A stretch of 9,554 bases of DNA from Treponema sp. (GTDB lineage: Bacteria > Spirochaetota > Spirochaetia > Treponematales > Breznakiellaceae). The stretch is from NCBI GenBank assembly GCA_031290325.1, contig JAITNU010000168.1:1-9554 (forward strand). Reading direction: 5' to 3'. The notes beneath the pieces are model-generated. The model was not told where the DNA came from. It did no database searches and saw nothing but the letters and a program-made list of their open reading frames with translations. Of this stretch, positions 5,738 to 9,554 are shown piece by piece. The first letter of the stretch is position 1, and the number at the start of each line of letters is the position of its first letter. The position numbers were made by a program, and so were the translations under genes.

Positions 5738-7342
5738 CTAGAGATACTTCTGTAAGGTAGCTTTCACCGCACCTGGTCCTGCCATGAGTTCCTCAAAGTA
5801 CTGCTCCACCTGGTCTCCCAGCCCGGCCTCGTAGAGGTTGACGGCAAAGATCCGTGTATCTGCGAGCAGGGGTTCCAGAACTTTATGAAAGGGGCCGGTA
5901 TCTCCCAGGTGCAGGCCCTCCAGGGACCGGGATAAACGGGGGTACAACGGATCAGGGCTGGGGGTGAAGGCGTTGCCCGCATCATCCACACCCAAGAGAT
6001 AGCGCAGCCAGGCGGCAAGCACCAGGGGAATGAGCTTGAGGTTCTGCACATCCAGGGTATCGCTGGCAAGATAGGCTTTAATGGTTTCCCCAAAACGGAT
6101 GGGAATTTTCTGCGAGGTGTCCGAGGCAATGCGCTGGGGCGTGTCCGGCATGAAGGGATTGGGAAAACGTACCTTGAGCACCTCGTCGATAAAGCGCTGG
6201 GGTGAGAGGATGCCAGGGTCAACCACCACCGGAAGCCCTTCCTTATAACCAATGGTCTCCACCAGTTTGACGAGGTCAGTGTCCTTCATTTCATCACAGA
6301 TCTTGGTATACCCCAGGAGACAGCCGAAAATCGCCAGGGCCGTGTGCAGGGGGTTAAGACAGGTACAGACCTTCATCTTCTCTACCTTATCCACGGTTTC
6401 CCGATCCGTAAACAACACCCCGGTCTTTTCCAGGGCAGGACGTCCTGCGGGGAAGTGATCTTCAATCACCAGGTACTGGGCTTCTTCGGCGTTGACAAAG
6501 GGGGCGATATAGGAATGGTTCCCCGTAATGTGCATCTGAGTGTCGGTGAAGCCTGCGGCCTCAAGCATGGCCTTGACCCCATCATCAGGGCGGGGGGTGA
6601 TCTTGTCGATCATGCTCAAGGGGAAGCTCAGTTTCCTCTTATCCCGGATATAGGCCAGGAAACCTGGTTCCACAAGGCCCTTTTCTGTCCAGGCTATGGC
6701 AAAGGCTTCCACTGCGGCGAAGAGTTTATCCCCATTATGGGAACAGTTATCCATACTCACCAGGGCCAGGGGCAGTTTACCTGCCAGATACCGTTCATAG
6801 CAGAGGCTGGTGAGCTTGCCAATATAGTGCTGGGCATCGGCAGGGCCTTTGCCAAAATCCGCCGCCACTTCCGGCAGGGTCGCGCCATTTCCATCGCTTA
6901 AGTTATACCCCTTTTCAGTAATGGTCAAACTGATCATCCGCAACGAAGGCGCCTGGAACACGGCTTTGAGGCGTGCCACATCCCCTGGCTTGTCCATTCT
7001 GAGGGCTTCGGCCACGCTGGCAATGACCCGTTTCCCTATAGTCCCATCGGCCTTTAAGGTTACGGCCAGGGTTAAATGGTCATGGGGGATGAAGACCTTA
7101 TCCACAATATCTCCCCCGTGGCCCACGACCACGATGATACCGGTCTTTTCGATACCCTGGTCCAACAGGCTTTGCTGAAGCGCGGCGGGAAAGGCCCGGA
7201 ATATGTTTCCTGCCCCGAAATGTACCCATTCAGGAGATGCTCTGGTAGCCGCCAGCATGGCCTCACGGTCAAAGTGGGGCAGCTCAATTCCCGCCTTTTC
7301 CCAAGGCGCCTTATCCTGCAATTCCTGGTTGTTTAAACGCAT
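5738..7342 (-). CDS. Mannitol dehydrogenase family oxidoreductase, probable D-mannonate oxidoreductase (UxuB-like)
   Basis: The family oxidises polyols or sugar acids with NAD. Members of about 535 residues, like this 534-residue one, are usually called D-mannonate oxidoreductase / fructuronate reductase, which links glucuronate breakdown to mannonate. The N-terminal nucleotide-binding fold shows VHFGAGNIFRAF (40-51), TEKGY (142-146) and MDNCSHNGD (197-205). The second domain shows MIDKITP (244-250), and the catalytic-type pattern Lys324...Asn330..His333 in KVCTCLNPLH. SQKIPIRFGETI (410-421) is the conserved loop after it. ATG 7342 is supported by AGGAG at 7353-7349 with a six-base spacer. 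A promoter with a perfect -10 and repeated operator-like words lies just upstream. adk follows after 48 bases. The exact substrate (mannonate, tagaturonate or mannitol) cannot be told from sequence alone; no uxuA or uronate isomerase is in the window. Confidence 0.85.
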   Translation of the reverse strand: MRLNNQELQDKAPWEKAGIELPHFDREAMLAATRASPEWVHFGAGNIFRAFPAALQQSLLDQGIEKTGIIVVVGHGGDIVDKVFIPHDHLTLAVTLKADGTIGKRVIASVAEALRMDKPGDVARLKAVFQAPSLRMISLTITEKGYNLSDGNGATLPEVAADFGKGPADAQHYIGKLTSLCYERYLAGKLPLALVSMDNCSHNGDKLFAAVEAFAIAWTEKGLVEPGFLAYIRDKRKLSFPLSMIDKITPRPDDGVKAMLEAAGFTDTQMHITGNHSYIAPFVNAEEAQYLVIEDHFPAGRPALEKTGVLFTDRETVDKVEKMKVCTCLNPLHTALAIFGCLLGYTKICDEMKDTDLVKLVETIGYKEGLPVVVDPGILSPQRFIDEVLKVRFPNPFMPDTPQRIASDTSQKIPIRFGETIKAYLASDTLDVQNLKLIPLVLAAWLRYLLGVDDAGNAFTPSPDPLYPRLSRSLEGLHLGDTGPFHKVLEPLLADTRIFAVNLYEAGLGDQVEQYFEELMAGPGAVKATLQKYL

Positions 7343-7378
7343 TATTAACTCCTATATTCAGGAAATCTTATATTCCCC

Positions 7379-7406
7379 ATTATATCGACATCGGGGATCT
7401 TGTGAA
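7379..7406 (-). promoter_or_regulatory. Promoter of the oxidoreductase-adk-GH94 unit
   Basis: On the minus strand TTCACA (7406-7401, 5 of 6 to consensus), 16 bases, then a perfect TATAAT (7384-7379). Transcription would start near 7372, leaving about 30 bases of leader that contain the AGGAG ribosome binding site. Confidence 0.65.
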
Positions 7407-7423
7407 AGGCCCTGCATCGGGGA
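7389..7423 (-). repeat. Direct repeat TCCCCGATG at the oxidoreductase promoter, probable operator
   Basis: TCCCCGATG occurs on the minus strand at 7423-7415 and 7397-7389, with starts 26 bases apart. One copy lies in the -35/-10 spacer and the other just upstream of the -35. This placement is typical of a repressor that blocks RNA polymerase. The protein that would bind is not encoded in the window. Confidence 0.5.
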
Positions 7424-7439
7424 AGCTTAGTATAGGGTT

Positions 7440-7462
7440 AAAAATGGCTTTAAATAGGGCCA
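7440..7462 (-). terminator. Weak possible terminator after the chemoreceptor gene
   Basis: On the minus strand TGGC (7462-7459) can pair with GCCA (7448-7445) across a ten-base loop, followed by TTTTT (7444-7440). The four-pair stem is short, so this is a poor terminator on its own. No better one is seen between the chemoreceptor stop and the next promoter. Confidence 0.22.
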
Positions 7463-7513
7463 GATTTCAGGTGCGTGTTCTTGACCAGGGTGGGTGATTT
7501 CCTGTTTCTGCTT

Positions 7514-9361
7514 TTATTCCACCTTAAAGTGGGAAACCGCACCCATCAGCGTGGCGATGTTTTCCTTGTTCTTCCCGCTCATCTCATTCACCTGGTTGAC
7601 CGAGCTGTTAATCTGGCTTGCACCGCTGGCCATCTCGTTCATCCGGCTGGTAATTTCCGATGTTACCGTTACCAGATTTTTGCCTTCATGGATTATTTCG
7701 TGGCTTCCTTCAAGCATCTCCTGGGATCCGCCTTTTACCTGGCGGGTAATGGCATTAAGCCTGCCCAGGGCCTCTAATATCTGCTGGCTTCCGGTATTCT
7801 GTTCCTCCATAGCGTTGCGAATGTGCTCTTCCTGCTCAGATACGGTCTTAACTCCAGAATCAATGGCTTCGAACTTGTTCAATACCCCATCGGTAGACAC
7901 CGTGATCTTGTCGATGGATTCCTTGATCTTTTTGAGTACCGTGCTTATAGTCTTGGACTGTTCATGGGAAGATTCGGAGAGCTTCCTGATTTCATCCGCC
8001 ACTACCGCAAAGCCCTTTCCCGCTTCTCCTGCATGGGCAGCTTCTATGGCGGCGTTCATCGAAAGCAGGTTGGTCTGGTTGGCGATGTTTTCCATCACTG
8101 CGTTGATCTCCAGCAGCCCCGCTGATTCCCGTGCGATTTCCTGGATATCCGCCGCCACTTCCTGCAAGCCCGAACATCCTACTTCAGAAGCCTCTGCCAG
8201 GATTTTCACATTATCGGCGTTTTTAACCAGGGTCTGGGTAACGGATTGGATACTGGCGAACATCTGTTCAATCGCCGATGAAGACTGGTTCACACTGAGG
8301 GTTTGCGCTTCCACATGATTATTAAGCTCAGTGATATTGTGGGTGATCTGCTCCATGGTGGCGTTGGTTTCGGTTACGCTGGCAGACTGGTTGATAACCT
8401 GGGTTTTAATGCTCTGAATATTGTCGGTGATCTGGTGTATCGCCGCAGCGGTCTCAGTCATGTTGGCGGATAGGGCATTGCCTGCATCGAACAGATCCGC
8501 CGCTTCTTTTTTGATAACCAGCGTGAGACTGCTGAGGTTTTTCAGCGTGAGGTTAAAGTAATGGGCCATATCGCCAATCTCATCGGTGGACCTGAGATCG
8601 ATTTCCTGGGTAAGGTCGCCTGCGCCCACATCTTTTAATACTGCAATAATCTTTTTAATGGGCAGGATAATGAGGGATTTAAAAACAAGTATATTCAACA
8701 CGATGGAGACCAACAGAATCAGGGCTGAAATAACCATGATAATCATCATCTCGTGATTCGTCTGCTCTGTTATGATCGCCTGAACCGAGGACATTTCTAT
8801 GCCTACAAACAGAATACCAATAACCGTTCTGCTGTTTGGGGCAAAAACCGGATCATATCCGGCGATGTATTGTTTACCCAGAATGATCACATTGCCAATG
8901 TAGCTGTTACCGCTGTTCACCGGTGCGAAAGCTGCGCTGCTGGAACCAAGCATCGTTCCTATTGCCCGTTTCCCCGTAGTATCAAGGATACTGGTGGTAA
9001 TGCGGCGATAATCAGAACCATCGCGCATAAAAATAGTCGAAACAACATGCAAATCCCTGGACATCTTGTCTATCAGATCATAACGTTCATCCATGGGCCG
9101 TCCCTGTCCATCAACGAGATGCCCGTTTTCAAGCGCCAGTTCACCGTATTCACCGGCAATCATATACCGTAATGAACACATATCTCCCGTTATTTTACTG
9201 TGCACTACGTTTACCGCTGTTTGAAGGCTCACACTTCTCATGTTATAGATACCTATGAAGGCCAGCACAAAAATAGCTGCAAAAATAAAAAGAGAAGACA
9301 AACCCGCTATTTTTACTAGGATACTGTTTTTCTGTATACTCTCTTCTTGTAAGTTTTTCAT
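7514..9361 (-). CDS. Methyl-accepting chemotaxis protein with Cache-type sensor
   Basis: A 615-residue transmembrane chemoreceptor that would signal to CheA/CheW in response to an extracytoplasmic ligand. The first membrane segment is about 18-40. The extracytoplasmic region (41-204) resembles a Cache-type domain, with a repeated strand pattern around TIFMRDGSDYRRITTSILD, GSSSAAFAPVN and YDPVFAPNSRTVIGILFVGI. The second membrane segment is about 205-228. A HAMP domain follows (about 229-281, PIKKI and TDEIGDMAHYFN), then a long coiled coil with the signalling tip at 426-465 (NQTNLLSMNAAIEAAHAG and FAVVADEIRKLSE). The protein ends HFKVE, with no NWETF-like pentapeptide for tethering CheR/CheB. 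ATG 9361 is supported by AAAGGGGG at 9375-9368. The ligand is unknown. It has its own promoter and sits upstream of a sugar-acid and beta-glucoside type unit, so a sugar-related ligand is only a guess. Confidence 0.95.
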   Translation of the reverse strand: MKNLQEESIQKNSILVKIAGLSSLFIFAAIFVLAFIGIYNMRSVSLQTAVNVVHSKITGDMCSLRYMIAGEYGELALENGHLVDGQGRPMDERYDLIDKMSRDLHVVSTIFMRDGSDYRRITTSILDTTGKRAIGTMLGSSSAAFAPVNSGNSYIGNVIILGKQYIAGYDPVFAPNSRTVIGILFVGIEMSSVQAIITEQTNHEMMIIMVISALILLVSIVLNILVFKSLIILPIKKIIAVLKDVGAGDLTQEIDLRSTDEIGDMAHYFNLTLKNLSSLTLVIKKEAADLFDAGNALSANMTETAAAIHQITDNIQSIKTQVINQSASVTETNATMEQITHNITELNNHVEAQTLSVNQSSSAIEQMFASIQSVTQTLVKNADNVKILAEASEVGCSGLQEVAADIQEIARESAGLLEINAVMENIANQTNLLSMNAAIEAAHAGEAGKGFAVVADEIRKLSESSHEQSKTISTVLKKIKESIDKITVSTDGVLNKFEAIDSGVKTVSEQEEHIRNAMEEQNTGSQQILEALGRLNAITRQVKGGSQEMLEGSHEIIHEGKNLVTVTSEITSRMNEMASGASQINSSVNQVNEMSGKNKENIATLMGAVSHFKVE

Positions 9362-9381
9362 TATATTCCCCCTTTATGCTG

Positions 9382-9411
9382 AGTATAGCTTATTTTCAAA
9401 AGTGTTTTCAA
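9382..9411 (-). promoter_or_regulatory. Sigma-70-type promoter of the chemoreceptor gene
   Basis: On the minus strand TTGAAA (9411-9406), 18 bases, then TATACT (9387-9382), followed by the AAAGGGGG ribosome binding site. No flagellar sigma-28 style site was seen, although many chemoreceptor genes use one. Confidence 0.55.
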
Positions 9412-9554
9412 GACAAAATCAAAGGAAAACGTGCTAAATTTGACAGTAAAATGCCTATTTTTCATTCTTTTTTTGAAATTTGACCAATTTTGCCCTGCCG
9501 TTTAACACTATGCAGAAAGGGTTGTGGTGATTTTTGATTTTGGTAAGGTGATTT
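9412..9554. other. A+T-rich intergenic DNA upstream of the chemoreceptor
   Basis: No gene is recognisable here. It contains AAATTTGAC twice (9436-9444 and 9476-9484, 40 bases apart), each followed 7-8 bases later by TGCC. GGTGATTT also occurs twice at the window edge (9526-9533 and 9547-9554). The plus-strand copies of TTGAC could be -35 boxes for a gene beyond the window, but matching -10 boxes are poor. Confidence 0.45.

Noticed and set aside
7494..8318. A 274-codon plus-strand frame rich in hydrophobic residues and Ser, which could pass for a membrane protein
   Set aside because: It is the antisense of the chemoreceptor coiled coil; the repetitive Ser/Ile/Leu content follows from Glu/Asn/Ala codons on the true strand.

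Overview
The window looks like chromosomal DNA of a free-living, carbohydrate-using bacterium. A spirochaete of the Treponema group is the most likely source. That is an inference from the gene style (a Cache-type chemoreceptor with no C-terminal receptor pentapeptide, a zinc-lid adenylate kinase, a cellobiose-phosphorylase family protein and a lysine-pathway pair); no rRNA or other lineage marker is present. Protein-coding parts are fairly G+C rich, while bases 1-470, 700-850 and 9400-9554 are clearly A+T rich.

Layout. Bases 1-627 are an accessory patch: the 3' end of a GxxExxY / PD-(D/E)XK-like gene, an imperfect inverted repeat built from CACGGAG units, a remnant of a small conserved gene, and about 190 bases with no recognisable gene. 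A tRNA-Glu (UUC) gene lies on the minus strand at 628-699 with a near-consensus promoter. Divergent from it, a plausible promoter drives dapB and then dapA on the plus strand, which make and reduce 4-hydroxy-tetrahydrodipicolinate for lysine or diaminopimelate synthesis.

Everything from 2549 to 9361 is on the minus strand. Read in its direction of transcription, it is a methyl-accepting chemotaxis protein with its own promoter, then a probable three-gene unit: a mannitol-dehydrogenase-family (D-mannonate / fructuronate type) oxidoreductase, adenylate kinase (adk), and a GH94 cellobiose-phosphorylase-like protein. The oxidoreductase promoter has a perfect -10 and carries two copies of a 9-bp direct repeat, one in the spacer and one upstream of the -35, as expected for a repressor site.

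No new multi-gene system is visible. The most unusual object is the GH94 protein. It is very well conserved over most of its length, but several loops that form the active site in this family are shortened in frame, and its C-terminus runs about 39 codons past the usual end into the antisense of dapA. It may be a non-catalytic or altered GH94, or a decaying gene. The dapA start is also odd: it has no Shine-Dalgarno, a duplicated start context, and a possible promoter placed so that the mRNA would be leaderless.
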